A DNA stretch of 64,000 nucleotides from Cognatundibacterium squillarum (GTDB lineage: Bacteria; Pseudomonadota; Gammaproteobacteria; Burkholderiales; Burkholderiaceae_D), in assembly GCF_014652435.1 (NCBI RefSeq), contig NZ_BMYU01000001.1, positions 620,001 through 684,000 of the forward strand, in the 5' to 3' direction. The notes under the pieces were generated by a model. It did not search any database, had not been told where the DNA came from, and saw nothing but the letters and a program-made list of their open reading frames with translations. Below are positions 16,831 to 27,066 of this stretch, piece by piece. Position 1 is the stretch's first letter. Each line of letters opens with the position of its first letter. The position numbers and the translations under genes are program-made.

Positions 16831-19785
16831 ATGAAAAACAGCTTAACTGACTCATCGACTGCCAACGTAAAAACAGGCTCCACGCTCACGCTGGGTAAAA
16901 AGACCCTGCAGCTGAACCGTGGCGCAGCCCCTGCAGCTGCTGCGACACCTGCCCAAGCTGAAGTCACTGCACCTGAAACGGTTGCCGGTGCTGATGCATC
17001 CGGCGCCGTACCTGTCATTACCCGCCGCAAAGTCCGCATTCAGAATGTGGCAACTGCAGCGGTCGCTGCACCAAAAGCCTGGACAGCAGAAGAAATCGAA
17101 GCAATGGCGCAGATGCCGGAAAGTGAACTTGCTTCCGCCGGTCTGCAAATTCCTGCTGAGCCTGTAACACCTGAAATCATTGCGGAAACTGCGACACCGG
17201 AAACGGATGCCGCTGCTGCAGTGATGGCTGCCATCGCCGCACCTGCTGCACCGGCCGAAGCAGAACCGGTCAAACCGGAAGTGAAAGCGGAAATCCGTGC
17301 CGACCTGCGTGCGGAACTGCATACCCTGAACGGCAATGACCTGCAAAAACCGCGTGCCGCCGTGATTCGTAAGACACTGGCGAAACCGGCTAAAAAATTA
17401 TTGCTGGCTGATCAGAAGCAGGACATCAGCAATGTTGCCGGCAGCACCATTAAGAAAGAAGCGCGCATCAGTAATTCGCGCTTTGCGGAACCCTCTCCGG
17501 TCAAAACACTGAAACCTGTCAGCGCAGCACCGGCAAGAACCGTCGTGCGCGCAGCGGCGCCTGCAGTGCCTGCAACACCGGTCACACCTGCGCCGGTTGC
17601 ACGCTTTGAACAGCCTGCGATCATTGCACCTGTCAGTGCACCGGCACCGGTTGCTGTTGCACCTGTGATGCCAGCCGCACCTGTGCGTCCTGCAGCTGTT
17701 GCAGCAGCGCCGGCAACACCGGCAGCACCGGCGAAACCTGTCGTCGCCGCATTCAGCGATGCCGATGCGGCAGCAATTCTGACACCGGTAAAAGATGTAA
17801 AACGTGGCCGTAAAGCCGTGGATGCGGATGCCGAAGGCGATGAAATCGCCATGCTGAATGCCGCCGAATCTGCAGAGATCAAACTCGCAGCGCGTGCACG
17901 CACCCGCAAGAAAGATACACCGGAAGCAGAAGCAGCGCGTCTGGAACACTATCGCAAGCAATTAGCCAAACTGATACGTCTGGGCAAAGACCGTACTTAC
18001 CTGACTCACGCTGAAATCAATGATCATCTGCCGGAAGAAGTGGCAGATGCTGAAATGATTCAGGAAGTCATCAGCACCCTGAACGATATGGGTATTGCTG
18101 TGTACGATCAGGCACCGGACGCAGCCATGATGCTGCTGACCGATACCGTGGTCAGCAATGTCAGTGATGATGAAGCGGAAACCGTGGCAGCGTCTGCGCT
18201 GGCCACAGTCGATTCCGACTTCGGCCGCACGACCGACCCGGTTCGTATGTATATGCGTGAAATGGGCGGCGTGGAATTGCTGACACGCAGCGGCGAAATC
18301 GAAATCGCCAAGCGTATCGAAGAAGGCCTGAAAGACATGGTGCAGGCAATTTCTGCCTGCCCGGTCACGATTTCTGAAATTCTGGCAATCGCCGACCGTA
18401 TCGAAAAAGATGAAGTCCTCGCCGATGATGTGGTCGATGGCTTTATTGCTGCGGAAGACAATGAAAACGCCAGCCTGATGCTGAACGACGGCGATGATCT
18501 GGATGAAGAAGTCGGCGGAGACGATGACAATGTATCCGACAGCGTCGGGGGCATCAGCGATGAGCAACTGGCACAGCTGAAAGCAACGGCACTGCAAAAA
18601 CTGCGTTTTGTCGCCAGCAACTTTGAAAAACTCAAAGAAGCGCGTGCAATGGACGGTTATCAGTCTGCAGCCTATCAGCAGGCGCAGCGTGCGATTACCG
18701 CAGAACTGCAAACCATTCGCTTTACCACCAAGACAGCAGAAAAACTGTGCGACACCCTGCGCAAGCAGATGAAGGAATTGCGCACGGCAGAAAAGCAATT
18801 GATGGATCTGGTGGTGAACCGCTGCGCGATGCCGCGTGAGTATTTCATCAGTATGATTAAAGTACACGCAACCAATCCTGACTGGTTTGAACAGGAAATG
18901 GCATCCGGCAAACCATATGCCGCTGCCCTGTCCCGTCATATCCACGCGGTACGCGAACAGCAGCGCCGTCTGATTGAGCTGGAAAACCGCGTTGAACTGC
19001 CGCTCAGTGATCTGCGTGACATTAACCGTCAGATGATTGCCGGTGAAAAACGTTCTGCAGAAGCCAAACAGGCGATGACTGAGGCCAATCTGCGTCTGGT
19101 CATTTCGATTGCGAAAAAATACGTGAACCGTGGTCTGCAATTCCTGGATCTGATTCAGGAAGGCAATATCGGCCTGCTGAAAGCGGTTGATAAATTTGAA
19201 TACCGCCGCGGCTACAAATTCTCTACCTATGCAACATGGTGGATTCGTCAGGCAATCGCCCGTGCGATTGCAGATCAGGCACGCACGATCCGCGTTCCGG
19301 TGCATATGATTGAAACCATCAATAAGATGAACCGCGTTCGCCGTCAGTTGCTGCAATCCACCGGTCTGGAACCTGAACCGGTTGCGATCGCAGAGAAAAT
19401 GGGCTTACCGGAATCCAAAGTCCGCGAAATCCTGAAGATTTCCAAAGAACCGGTATCGCTGGACGTCCCAATCGGTGATGATGGCGATTCCGCGCTGAGC
19501 GACTTTATCGAAGACGGCAACACCATGTCGCCTATGCACGCAGCAATGCAGGCATCGGTTAACGCCAAGCTGAAAGAAGCACTGGATGGCCTGAGCCCGC
19601 GTGAAGCGAAAGTTTTGCGCATGCGTTTCGGTCTGGAAACATCCACCGAGTTCACGCTGGAAGAAGTTGGCAAACAGTTTGAAGTAACGCGCGAACGTAT
19701 TCGTCAGATCGAAGCGAAAGCGATGAAGAAACTGCGTACACCGGGCAAAGCAGAACAATTGCGCAGCCTGATGGAAAACGAATAA
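16831..19785 (+). CDS. rpoD: Primary sigma factor RpoD with a long N-terminal extension
   Basis: The housekeeping sigma-70, 984 residues against 613 in E. coli. Residues from about 365 are the normal protein: region 1.1 ([19 protein letters not shown]), 1.2 ([18 protein letters not shown]), an acidic non-conserved insert, region 2 ([39 protein letters not shown]), region 3, and region 4 ([19 protein letters not shown]). The first 365 or so residues are extra: short basic/beta motifs ([42 protein letters not shown]) and a proline/alanine-rich stretch at about 230-310. No in-frame start lies upstream, since a stop sits 10 bp before the ATG, and no ribosome-binding site is clear. An in-frame start near the core would need an internal Met. 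Confidence 0.95.
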   Translation: MKNSLTDSSTANVKTGSTLTLGKKTLQLNRGAAPAAAATPAQAEVTAPETVAGADASGAVPVITRRKVRIQNVATAAVAAPKAWTAEEIEAMAQMPESELASAGLQIPAEPVTPEIIAETATPETDAAAAVMAAIAAPAAPAEAEPVKPEVKAEIRADLRAELHTLNGNDLQKPRAAVIRKTLAKPAKKLLLADQKQDISNVAGSTIKKEARISNSRFAEPSPVKTLKPVSAAPARTVVRAAAPAVPATPVTPAPVARFEQPAIIAPVSAPAPVAVAPVMPAAPVRPAAVAAAPATPAAPAKPVVAAFSDADAAAILTPVKDVKRGRKAVDADAEGDEIAMLNAAESAEIKLAARARTRKKDTPEAEAARLEHYRKQLAKLIRLGKDRTYLTHAEINDHLPEEVADAEMIQEVISTLNDMGIAVYDQAPDAAMMLLTDTVVSNVSDDEAETVAASALATVDSDFGRTTDPVRMYMREMGGVELLTRSGEIEIAKRIEEGLKDMVQAISACPVTISEILAIADRIEKDEVLADDVVDGFIAAEDNENASLMLNDGDDLDEEVGGDDDNVSDSVGGISDEQLAQLKATALQKLRFVASNFEKLKEARAMDGYQSAAYQQAQRAITAELQTIRFTTKTAEKLCDTLRKQMKELRTAEKQLMDLVVNRCAMPREYFISMIKVHATNPDWFEQEMASGKPYAAALSRHIHAVREQQRRLIELENRVELPLSDLRDINRQMIAGEKRSAEAKQAMTEANLRLVISIAKKYVNRGLQFLDLIQEGNIGLLKAVDKFEYRRGYKFSTYATWWIRQAIARAIADQARTIRVPVHMIETINKMNRVRRQLLQSTGLEPEPVAIAEKMGLPESKVREILKISKEPVSLDVPIGDDGDSALSDFIEDGNTMSPMHAAMQASVNAKLKEALDGLSPREAKVLRMRFGLETSTEFTLEEVGKQFEVTRERIRQIEAKAMKKLRTPGKAEQLRSLMENE

Positions 19786-19816
19786 GTCTGAGCTGATCGC
19801 TTAGTACTGTTGAAAA

Positions 19817-19849
19817 AACGCCCGCGAATGTTGCGGGCGTTTTGTTTTG
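19817..19849 (+). terminator. rpoD terminator
   Basis: AACGCCCGC and GCGGGCGTT pair over 9 bp, followed by TTGTTTT. It starts 32 bp after the rpoD stop. Confidence 0.85.
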
Positions 19850-19965
19850 GATGTCAGCGACGGCAAGAAATGTCCGCATTGTCCGTGCCGCAGAAATTCA
19901 TCGTCCCGCTCATGCGCCGTCAAACGGCACAACAAGTCAATAAAGCACGCTCCGAACGCGGTGAC

Positions 19966-20047
19966 TATGCAAAAATCCGCATGTGTGATTTCCGGAGCGC
20001 CAGAGTTTCTGCCGACGACAAGCCGGATGCTATGCAGAACCCCGCAT
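19966..20047 (+). repeat. Dispersed type-A element, copy 2 (diverged)
   Basis: The 17-bp ends TATGCAAAAATCCGCAT (19966) and TATGCAGAACCCCGCAT (20031) start 65 bp apart. The core keeps GTTTCTGCCGACGACAAGCCGG but is more diverged than the others. It lies between convergent rpoD and the kinase gene; I see no gene in the 413-bp gap. Confidence 0.75.
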
Positions 20048-20150
20048 TTAGGCTGAAAAATGGCCTTTGACAGCACTTTTGACCGTCACAACGGACTTTA
20101 CTCATCAGACCCAGTTTAAAACGATCTTCAGCACAGAGACTGAAAAAACA

Positions 20151-20175
20151 AAAAAGCCGCTCAGCGAGCGGCTTT
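20151..20175 (-). terminator. Terminator of the pnuC-nadR run
   Basis: On the minus strand AAAGCCGCT-CGCTG-AGCGGCTTT is a 9-bp stem followed by TTTGTTTTTTC. Confidence 0.85.
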
Positions 20176-20198
20176 AACAGCAACGACCGGCAATCAAC

Positions 20199-20759
20199 TC
20201 AGGCGCCGATCAGAAAATCCATGGCAAACGCGACCTGATCCAGACGCTCCTGCATACCGCCAGCGAGCAGCAAATGCGGGATTTCGCGCTCTTCCAGCTC
20301 CTGCTGCAACTTATCGTGAATACGCTGGCGTACCGCAGGTGACTCGCGCTGCAAACCGTCATCCACCCACGCAAAGTCAGGCGAGGTCAGCAAAGTGAAA
20401 TCGTAGTCATGGGTTGCAGCCAGCTCAAACAACGCCAGATCAGCTTTACCGAAATAATGTTCGCTGTATAAACGAATCATCAGCGGCGAGGTATCGCAGA
20501 ACAGAAAGCGATTCGCCTGCGGCAGCATTTCTGCCTCGCGCTGCACCTGCATACGCGCGATGTCAATTTGCTCATGTTCTTTTGGTGTGCGCTGATGCTG
20601 CGCGACAAAATCACGCAGATATTCCGGCACCCATACCGTGTTGTAATGCGTTGCCAGCGCTTGTGCCAGCGACGTTTTACCGCTGCACTCCGCACCGACA
20701 ATCACAATTTTCTGAACCGGTTTATTTAATTCTGCAGATCCTGCTTCCAACGTTCCCAC
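20199..20759 (-). CDS. NadR-like nicotinamide riboside kinase
   Basis: About 186 residues: a P-loop kinase with Walker A VGAECSGKTSLAQALA and the NadR-type motifs VPEYLRDFV and FCDTSPLMIRLYSEHYFG. It corresponds to the C-terminal ribosylnicotinamide kinase domain of NadR; the HTH and NMN adenylyltransferase domains are absent. It would trap imported nicotinamide riboside as NMN. The frame begins at a GTG (20759) overlapping the end of pnuC by 34 bp; the TTG at 20750, 8 bp after AGGGG, is an alternative start. Overlap with the PnuC gene strongly supports a joint role in NAD salvage. Confidence 0.82.
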   Translation of the reverse strand: MGTLEAGSAELNKPVQKIVIVGAECSGKTSLAQALATHYNTVWVPEYLRDFVAQHQRTPKEHEQIDIARMQVQREAEMLPQANRFLFCDTSPLMIRLYSEHYFGKADLALFELAATHDYDFTLLTSPDFAWVDDGLQRESPAVRQRIHDKLQQELEEREIPHLLLAGGMQERLDQVAFAMDFLIGA

Positions 20760-21313
20760 CCCTGTACTGCCATCAACACAAAAATACCGTATAACACCGC
20801 GGTCAGCTGCAAACCTTTATACAGATACAAACCAACGTACAGCACGTCCACTGCAATCCAGATCAGCCAGTTTTCGACGCGCTTTTTGGCGAGCAGATAC
20901 TGCCCGACCAGACTGCCTGCCGTCAGAAATGCATCGATGTAAGGTACATCGCTGTCTGTATAAATACGCAATGCTGCAGCAATCGCCACAAACGATACGC
21001 CCCAGCTGGCAAACACAGCAAGCTGCCCGCGCTGTGTCAGCTCCGTCACAGGTAATGCGCGTTGCTCAATACCGCGCAACCACCAGATCCAGCCCTGTAC
21101 CGATACCGCGACGAACACCGCTTGCAGTGCCATATCGCCATACAGTGCAGACTGAAAAAACACCACGCCGTACATCAGCGACGAGACAATCGAAAACAGC
21201 CATGCCCAGTGCAACTGACGGATATTCAGCCAGACCGTCGCCACCGACAGCATAAAAGAAATCAGTTCCAGCCAGCTGGTGCTGAACGGACCGATGACCA
21301 GTGCATCGTTCAT
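20726..21313 (-). CDS. pnuC: PnuC-family nicotinamide riboside transporter
   Basis: A 195-residue membrane protein with about seven helices. The conserved aromatic pattern is visible: WLNIRQLHWAW near helix 2, QGWIWWLRG, and VENWLIWIAVDVLYVGLYLYKGL. PnuC transporters carry nicotinamide riboside by facilitated diffusion, trapped inside by kinase action. Overlap with the NadR-like kinase gene favours nicotinamide riboside over thiamine, the substrate of PnuT relatives. No TPP-riboswitch-like sequence was seen upstream. Confidence 0.87.
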   Translation of the reverse strand: MNDALVIGPFSTSWLELISFMLSVATVWLNIRQLHWAWLFSIVSSLMYGVVFFQSALYGDMALQAVFVAVSVQGWIWWLRGIEQRALPVTELTQRGQLAVFASWGVSFVAIAAALRIYTDSDVPYIDAFLTAGSLVGQYLLAKKRVENWLIWIAVDVLYVGLYLYKGLQLTAVLYGIFVLMAVQGWERWKQDLQN

Positions 21314-21381
21314 TCTGTACCCTGTAAAAAGTCAGTCCGGCATTATCGGCGATGATCGCGGTACTGTCATGAAAAACTTTG

Positions 21382-21418
21382 AAAAATTGCCCCCGGACAG
21401 ACAAGCTGTACGGGGGCA
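21382..21418 (-). terminator. Terminator after the TonB-dependent receptor
   Basis: On the minus strand TGCCCCCG and CGGGGGCA pair, with an inner ACAG/CTGT stem, followed by ATTTTTC. It separates the receptor from pnuC, so any joint transcription is at most partial. Confidence 0.8.
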
Positions 21419-21486
21419 GGTTTATTGCTGCGTTACGGCGTGCACCATCATCGTGCGCACAATCACTTACATCATGTTTTCAGTGC

Positions 21487-23745
21487 TCAGAACTTGTGTT
21501 CAAACATCGCACGGAAAGTCACGGTGGTTGGTGTGTAATTCGTTTGCACGATAGAACCGGCCGCGTTGTAGTAAGTGGATTGCGACAGATTATCCTGATG
21601 CAGCCAGTTCGAGACCGAAGCACGCAGGCTGGTTTTCGGATCGAATTTCCACAGTGCATATACATCCACCACACGCTTCGGTGTTGAATATGCGGTGCGG
21701 TCTGCAGCAATACGTACTTCGCCTGCACCCTGATAACCGTAGTTACCACCGACAGTCAGCGGCGTACCGTCGATCTTGTAATCGACACCAATGTTTGCGC
21801 TGACCGGCGTTTGTGAGGCCAGACGGTTGTTCGGGCCAGGTACAGAACTCAGATCCGAGAAGTTAAACGATGCATTTGCGCGCAGATCAATCGAAGGCGC
21901 ATTGTCCATCAGCGCGCGCAGCGGCATTTTTGCATCCAGCTCTATGCCTTTGGTGGTTGCATTACCGGCATTCGCAGGCATCGATACCCAGCGGCCATCA
22001 ATCTGGTTTAACTGTGTAATCACCACATCCGTGATTTTACGCATGTACACGCTGGCACTCAGCACACCGCCCTGTGGCATGTAATGTTCGTATGCCAGAT
22101 CCAGACCCCAAGCCAGTTCAGGCTTCAGATTCGGATTACCGGTGGAATCCGGATTGGTTTGCTTATTGTCTGTCGACAGGAAGCGACGCGGAATCAGCGA
22201 ATTGGTGTCAGGTGCTTTGTAAGTGCGGGTCAGTCCGAATCGCAGCTGATCATTTTTACTGTCCGGCAGTTTGTACAGGGTTTGCAGAATTGGGCTGAAT
22301 ACGCTGGAACGGTTTTTCACGTCAGCATAGGTATTACCGGAACTCTTGGTTTCCAGACCTTCCCAGCGCAGACCGGCGTACACCGACCATTGCTTGGTCA
22401 CGTTCCATTCATCCTGCGCAAACAAAGCCAGACGCGACACGGTTGCATCAAAATCTTCATTCAGATTAATCGGTGTCAGCTTGGTGCCGGTGACCGGATC
22501 AGCCGTCACCACATCTGCCTGCGTACGGGTTTCATTCCGTTTGGAATACTCAGCATCCCAGCCGAATACAACGGAATGGTCTTCGATGAACGGTGCGCTG
22601 TACTTACCGCTGGTAGTCCAGCCTTTCGCCGTGCCGGACGATGAGGTACTGCGATTCAGAATCGATGCGCCATTGTTGCCAAAGCCGGCCAGATCAACAT
22701 CCGATTCACGTTTATTCAGGTTAACACCAAACTTCACATCGAGTTTGGCACTGTCCGCCATGCGGTGTATCCAGTTCAGATTACTGCGCAGCATCGCAAA
22801 TTCAGACGTCACACGCTGCAAATCCGACAGGTATTGCGGCTGCGGCCCGCTTGGTGCTGCAGTCACTTCCGAGTTGTAGCCACGGAAGCGGTTCGCGTTA
22901 ATAAAACTCTGGCTGGTGATGATGTCACCGTTCGGCAAATTCCAGTTAACACGCGGCGACATACCAAGGCCATCAAACGTGCCCCAGTTATTTGAATCTG
23001 TGCGCTGATTACCGGTTTGCTTACCGGTGGTATCGAAATACTGCGTCGTGGAATACGACGGACGCTCAAACTTACCGTGATTCAGATTACCGGAAACCGA
23101 GTACGACATCGCGCCCGCTTTATCCGAAATCTGAAAATTCACGTTCGCGCCGTACTTACCGCCGTCGGACTGGCCGCCGGCTTTGATTTCGCGCTGCGCA
23201 GTCTGAATTGCACGTTTCAGAACGATATTAATCGCACCGGCAACTGCCTGCGTGCTCAGTTCTGCAGTTGCAGCACGGATGACTTCAATACGCTCAATCA
23301 GATCAGGAGAAATCGAATCCAGCGAAAAACCCGGCGGACTTGGCTCGCCATTCAGCAGAATCTGGGTATAGCCTGCACCCAGGCCACGCATACGGATTTC
23401 ACCACCACGACCCTGCACGCCGCCAATGGTCACACCCGGCAAACGCTTCAGAACGTCACCAACGGTGGTATCACCAAAACGCACGATTTCTTCTTGTGTG
23501 ACAACGATTTTTGTAGCCGTGTCCTGACGACGCTCGTCATAGCCTTTTGCGCCCTGCACTTCCACTTTTTGCACTGCGCCAGTATCCGGCACCGCTTTTT
23601 TGACGTCCACCGCTTTTTTCGGCGCTTCTTTTACAGGTGTTTCAGGTGATTGCTGTGCATGCGCAAATACCGGCAGTGTCATCATCACTGCCAGTGTGAG
23701 CATACGTTTCGGCGTGTTCGGCATCTTGGCTTTCTGGGTTTTCAT
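21487..23745 (-). CDS. TonB-dependent outer-membrane receptor
   Basis: 752 residues with a signal peptide (RMLTLAVMMTLPVFAHAQ). A plug domain follows at about residues 65-190 (VQKVEVQGAKGYDERRQDTA as TonB-box-like/plug start, VGDVLKRLPGVTIGG, IRMRGLGAGYTQILLNGEP, LIERIEVIRAATAEL), then a 22-strand-type barrel ending in TFRAMFEHKF with a terminal Phe. It takes up a substrate at the expense of proton motive force through TonB. The substrate is not evident. Position before pnuC-nadR suggests a nicotinamide-type precursor, though a terminator separates them and siderophore use cannot be excluded. Confidence 0.88.
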   Translation of the reverse strand: MKTQKAKMPNTPKRMLTLAVMMTLPVFAHAQQSPETPVKEAPKKAVDVKKAVPDTGAVQKVEVQGAKGYDERRQDTATKIVVTQEEIVRFGDTTVGDVLKRLPGVTIGGVQGRGGEIRMRGLGAGYTQILLNGEPSPPGFSLDSISPDLIERIEVIRAATAELSTQAVAGAINIVLKRAIQTAQREIKAGGQSDGGKYGANVNFQISDKAGAMSYSVSGNLNHGKFERPSYSTTQYFDTTGKQTGNQRTDSNNWGTFDGLGMSPRVNWNLPNGDIITSQSFINANRFRGYNSEVTAAPSGPQPQYLSDLQRVTSEFAMLRSNLNWIHRMADSAKLDVKFGVNLNKRESDVDLAGFGNNGASILNRSTSSSGTAKGWTTSGKYSAPFIEDHSVVFGWDAEYSKRNETRTQADVVTADPVTGTKLTPINLNEDFDATVSRLALFAQDEWNVTKQWSVYAGLRWEGLETKSSGNTYADVKNRSSVFSPILQTLYKLPDSKNDQLRFGLTRTYKAPDTNSLIPRRFLSTDNKQTNPDSTGNPNLKPELAWGLDLAYEHYMPQGGVLSASVYMRKITDVVITQLNQIDGRWVSMPANAGNATTKGIELDAKMPLRALMDNAPSIDLRANASFNFSDLSSVPGPNNRLASQTPVSANIGVDYKIDGTPLTVGGNYGYQGAGEVRIAADRTAYSTPKRVVDVYALWKFDPKTSLRASVSNWLHQDNLSQSTYYNAAGSIVQTNYTPTTVTFRAMFEHKF

Positions 23746-24011
23746 CGTAGTCAGATTGAGTCATTACTGCGCATATGATGCTGCATTGCACGAGAAAGTT
23801 CCCCGCATACAAACATCGTTAATCTTTGATACTTTTCAGCGTCCGCAGCAACACTGCGATACACTGACAACACATAATTACTACGCGTAATAACCAACCG
23901 GAATGCAGTCTTTCAGCCACAAACTGCCTGATTCACCGCTTGATTAAGGGATGCAGTTCACATATCATGAATTGGTAAAAAGACTTTTTCCAAGCACCAG
24001 GGAGCACACTG

Positions 24012-24644
24012 ATGATGTCACAACACAGTAAAATGCCCGGCTTGATAAGTAAGCGCTGCACGCAGTCTACGGGCAATCTGACATTTGGCAGCGACTATTT
24101 TCTGACAGCAATTCCGTCACTCATCTTGCAGGATGGCATTTCATCTGCCTGCGAAGCGGATGACGATATGATCAGCTTCGCAGACGAAGAGGCTGATGGT
24201 TCTGCCGCCAAAAATGAGCTTACTCCGTGGAAAATCCTGATCACGGATGACGATAAAAACGTGCATGAAACCACATTGCTGGCACTCAGCGGTGTACGCA
24301 TTCACGGACGACCTCTGCAATTTCTGCATGCATACTCTGCCGGCGAAGCCCGTCAGTTACTGCAGAGCATCCCGGATATTTCTCTGATACTGCTGGATGT
24401 GGTAATGGAAACCGTGGACGCAGGTTTGCGACTGGTCGAAACCATACGCGGCGAAATGAATCAGAAAGCCATTAAAATTGTGTTGCGCACCGGTCAGCCC
24501 GGCTATGCACCGGAGGATACCGTCAGCCATCAGTTCTCTATCGACGGTTACACCACCAAATCCAAACTGACCCGCTCGCTGCTGATTTCTGTCCTTAGCG
24601 ACATTCTTGGTGACGCACATAAAGCCAATAGTTTCGCCAGCTAA
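24012..24644 (+). CDS. Orphan receiver-domain protein (receiver of the DUF3369 group)
   Basis: 210 residues, GGGAG 7 bp before the start. The first 75 residues are polar and acidic. From about 76 there is a receiver-like domain: WKILITDDDKNVHETT (acidic pocket), AYSAGEARQLL, SLILLDVVMETVDAGLRLVETIR (phospho-acceptor Asp) and LRTGQPGYAPED, the pattern seen in receivers that accompany DUF3369 and HD-GYP proteins. No output domain follows; the protein ends soon after. It may act by protein contact or as a phosphate sink. The partner kinase is not in the window. Confidence 0.78.
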   Translation: MMSQHSKMPGLISKRCTQSTGNLTFGSDYFLTAIPSLILQDGISSACEADDDMISFADEEADGSAAKNELTPWKILITDDDKNVHETTLLALSGVRIHGRPLQFLHAYSAGEARQLLQSIPDISLILLDVVMETVDAGLRLVETIRGEMNQKAIKIVLRTGQPGYAPEDTVSHQFSIDGYTTKSKLTRSLLISVLSDILGDAHKANSFAS

Positions 24645-24670
24645 GCAAACCGAAAATTTTTAAAGCAATA

Positions 24671-24700
24671 AAAAAGCCCCGTTGTGACCGGGGCTTTTTT
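24671..24700. terminator. Bidirectional terminator
   Basis: AAAAAGCCCCG and CGGGGCTTTTTT pair over 11 bp around TTGTGAC between convergent genes. Confidence 0.92.
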
Positions 24701-24734
24701 ATTACGAAGCAAAACAGTCAGCACAGTTATCCGC

Positions 24735-25391
24735 TTATTCTGCATCCGGTTGCGCCGAAGGCTGCGCCTGCTGGAATGCCGGCAATGCCATACAGCGTTC
24801 ATACACCGCCATCAGCAAAGGCATAGACGACAAATCACACTGAAAACGCTGTGCATTAAAGATTTGCGGAATCAGTACGCATTCTGCCAGACCCGGTTGC
24901 TCACCAAAGCAAAACGGCGTTTGTACCGCGCGCTGCTGCAAGCGCTGCTCCAGTACTTGCAAACCACTTTCGCACCAGTGTTTATACCAGGCATTTTTCT
25001 GTTCATCGCTGACACCCAGTGTTTGCGACAGATATTTCAGGATACGCAGGTTATTCACCGGATGAATTTCACAGGCTATCGCCAGCGCAAATGCACGCAC
25101 TGACGCACGACTGGCTGCATCTTGCGGCAACAGCGGATGTTCCGGATGGGTTTCTTCCAGATATTCAATGATCGCCAGTGACTGGCTCAGCACCACTTCA
25201 CTGTCCGCGCCGTCATCCACCAGCGCAGGCACCAGCCCTTCCGGATTGATCTGACGATAGGCATCAGACAATTGTTCTCCGCCGTTACGCAGCAAATGCA
25301 CGCCGGCATGCTCATAGGAAATGCCTTTCAGATTGAGTGCAATACGTACGCGATATGAAGCGGAACTGCGGAAATAACTGTACAGACGCAT
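24735..25391 (-). CDS. maiA: Maleylacetoacetate isomerase (zeta-class glutathione S-transferase)
   Basis: 218 residues from the ATG at 25391, set by GGAGA 6 bp upstream; the longer frame to 25499 lacks one. The N-terminal thioredoxin-like domain has the zeta-class signature SSASYRVRIALNLKG, and INPEGLVPALVDDG and LSQSLAIIEYLEE form the glutathione site. It isomerises maleylacetoacetate (tyrosine) or maleylpyruvate (gentisate) with glutathione. No other ring-cleavage genes are nearby, so the pathway is not decided here. Confidence 0.85.
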   Translation of the reverse strand: MRLYSYFRSSASYRVRIALNLKGISYEHAGVHLLRNGGEQLSDAYRQINPEGLVPALVDDGADSEVVLSQSLAIIEYLEETHPEHPLLPQDAASRASVRAFALAIACEIHPVNNLRILKYLSQTLGVSDEQKNAWYKHWCESGLQVLEQRLQQRAVQTPFCFGEQPGLAECVLIPQIFNAQRFQCDLSSMPLLMAVYERCMALPAFQQAQPSAQPDAE

Positions 25392-25619
25392 GAGAAGTCT
25401 CCGGTAAAAAGGACGTTTTATGCCTGGATTGTAGCAATCAGACTGCTTAACTGCACATACCGCAAGAATACGGTAGCGGAAGCGGCCATTGACACCCATT
25501 CACCGCTGGCGGGTATTTTTGAAGTGAGTTCTATATAATGAGGCACGATTTTGCCCCGCTGCTCAGCATCTGCACCTGCGCTGCAAGCCGCTGCACGGGG
25601 CCACAAAAAAGGATACACA

Positions 25620-26930
25620 ATGACAATAACATGCCTGCACCCTGCTTATCTTATTCCCGTGGAGCCCGCCAATCAGGTACTGACCGGTCACGCACTGGTG
25701 ATGAATGACAGCCTGATCGAAGCCATCCTTCCTTCTGATGAAGCGCGTCTGCGCTATCCGGATGCAATCCATCAGGAATTACCGGATCACGCCCTGACAC
25801 CGGGCTTCATCAATCTACACGGCCACTCAGCGATGAGCCTGCTGCGCGGGCTGGCGGACGATCTGGCCCTGATGGACTGGCTGAATCACCACATCTGGCC
25901 CGCTGAAAAAGCCCATGTTTCTGACGAGTTTGTGTTCGACGGCACCAGTTTTGCGATGGCGGAAATGCTGCGCGGCGGTACGACCACCATCAATGACATG
26001 TATTTCCACCACACTGCGGTAGCACGTGCCGGCATCGCATCCGGCATGAATACCGTGGTTGGCTGCAGCATTCTGGAATTTCCTACCGGCTACGCGCAGG
26101 ATGCCACCGGTTATCTGCAGTTAGCAGAAGATGCGATCAATGAATACCGTGGACAACCCGGCATCGGCTTCACCCTCGCACCGCATGCGCCTTACACTGT
26201 TGCCGACGATACCTTCCGCAAAGTCGCTGCTATGGCGGCAGACAAAGGCGTGCGTATCCATTGCCATATCCACGAAACCAATGACGAAGTTCAGGGCAGC
26301 ATCAGCCAGTACGGCAAGCGTCCGCTGGCACGTCTGGCAGAACTTGGATTGCTGAGCGAGCAACTGATCGCCGCGCACATGGTGCACACCACCGATGAAG
26401 ACATCGCATTACTGGCAAAACACGGCGTGCACATCGCTCACAATCCGGCCTCTAATCTGAAACTGGCTTCCGGTTTTGCACGAATTCACGCAATGCAGCA
26501 AGCCGGTATCAACATCGGTATCGGTACCGATGGCGCTGCCAGCAATAACAAGCTGGATATGATGGCTGACACCCGCTTGGCAGCGATTCTGGCCAAAGCG
26601 CAGTCCAGCGATCCGACCGCAGTGAATGCACACACTGCGCTGCGCATGGCGACACTGGATGGTGCAAAGGCGCTGGGCATGGCAGACCGCACCGGCAGCC
26701 TGACGGCTGGCAAACAGGCGGATGTGATCGCGATTGATTTGTCGGCAATCGAAACCCAGCCTGTGTTTGATCCGGTATCCCATGTGATTTACGCAGCCGG
26801 TCGCGAGCAGGTCAGCCACGTCTGGGTACGCGGCAAAGCGCTGCTGGTGAACCGTGAATTGCAGACACTGGATCAGCAAGCCTTACTGGCAAAAGCACGC
26901 TGGTGGCAGCAACGCATACGCCCGCAATGA
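25620..26930 (+). CDS. TRZ/ATZ-family amidohydrolase, probable MTA/SAH deaminase
   Basis: About 436 residues from the ATG at 25620, preceded by AAGGA; the frame is open to 25551 but without a site. Metal ligands of the amidohydrolase superfamily are present in order: FINLHGHSAMSLLRG (HxH), CHIHETNDEV, AAHMVHTTDED and GIGTDGAASNNKLDM (catalytic Asp). The layout matches 5-methylthioadenosine/S-adenosylhomocysteine deaminases. A TATAAT at 25534-25539 could be its -10, though no good -35 is paired. In many relatives ubiG follows; here an M14 peptidase does. Confidence 0.83.
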   Translation: MTITCLHPAYLIPVEPANQVLTGHALVMNDSLIEAILPSDEARLRYPDAIHQELPDHALTPGFINLHGHSAMSLLRGLADDLALMDWLNHHIWPAEKAHVSDEFVFDGTSFAMAEMLRGGTTTINDMYFHHTAVARAGIASGMNTVVGCSILEFPTGYAQDATGYLQLAEDAINEYRGQPGIGFTLAPHAPYTVADDTFRKVAAMAADKGVRIHCHIHETNDEVQGSISQYGKRPLARLAELGLLSEQLIAAHMVHTTDEDIALLAKHGVHIAHNPASNLKLASGFARIHAMQQAGINIGIGTDGAASNNKLDMMADTRLAAILAKAQSSDPTAVNAHTALRMATLDGAKALGMADRTGSLTAGKQADVIAIDLSAIETQPVFDPVSHVIYAAGREQVSHVWVRGKALLVNRELQTLDQQALLAKARWWQQRIRPQ

Positions 26931-26947
26931 ACTTTTAGCAAACAGAG

Positions 26948-26975
26948 CCGTCTGACTTCGCGTCAGGCGGTTTTT
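26948..26975 (+). terminator. Terminator of the amidohydrolase gene
   Basis: CCGTCTGAC and GTCAGGCGG pair (one T-G) around TTCGC, followed by TTTTT. Confidence 0.85.
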
Positions 26976-27066
26976 GCAGGACGGGCCGCAACGGCCACCG
27001 CTCCCTTTTCCACGGCGCCAGTGCGCGTCTGACCGGTTTCCGGTTCATATTCTCAGTTGGTTGACG

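Noticed and set aside
17962..19356. Long minus-strand frame of 464 codons antisense to rpoD
   Set aside because: It is the complement of a conserved region of RpoD; its peptide is rich in His, Phe and Cys and fits no protein. The same applies to the frame at 35845-37347 over the lipase.
23746..24011. TPP or B12 riboswitch before the TonB-dependent receptor
   Set aside because: No thi-box or B12-box-like sequence could be found on the minus strand in this 266-bp region.
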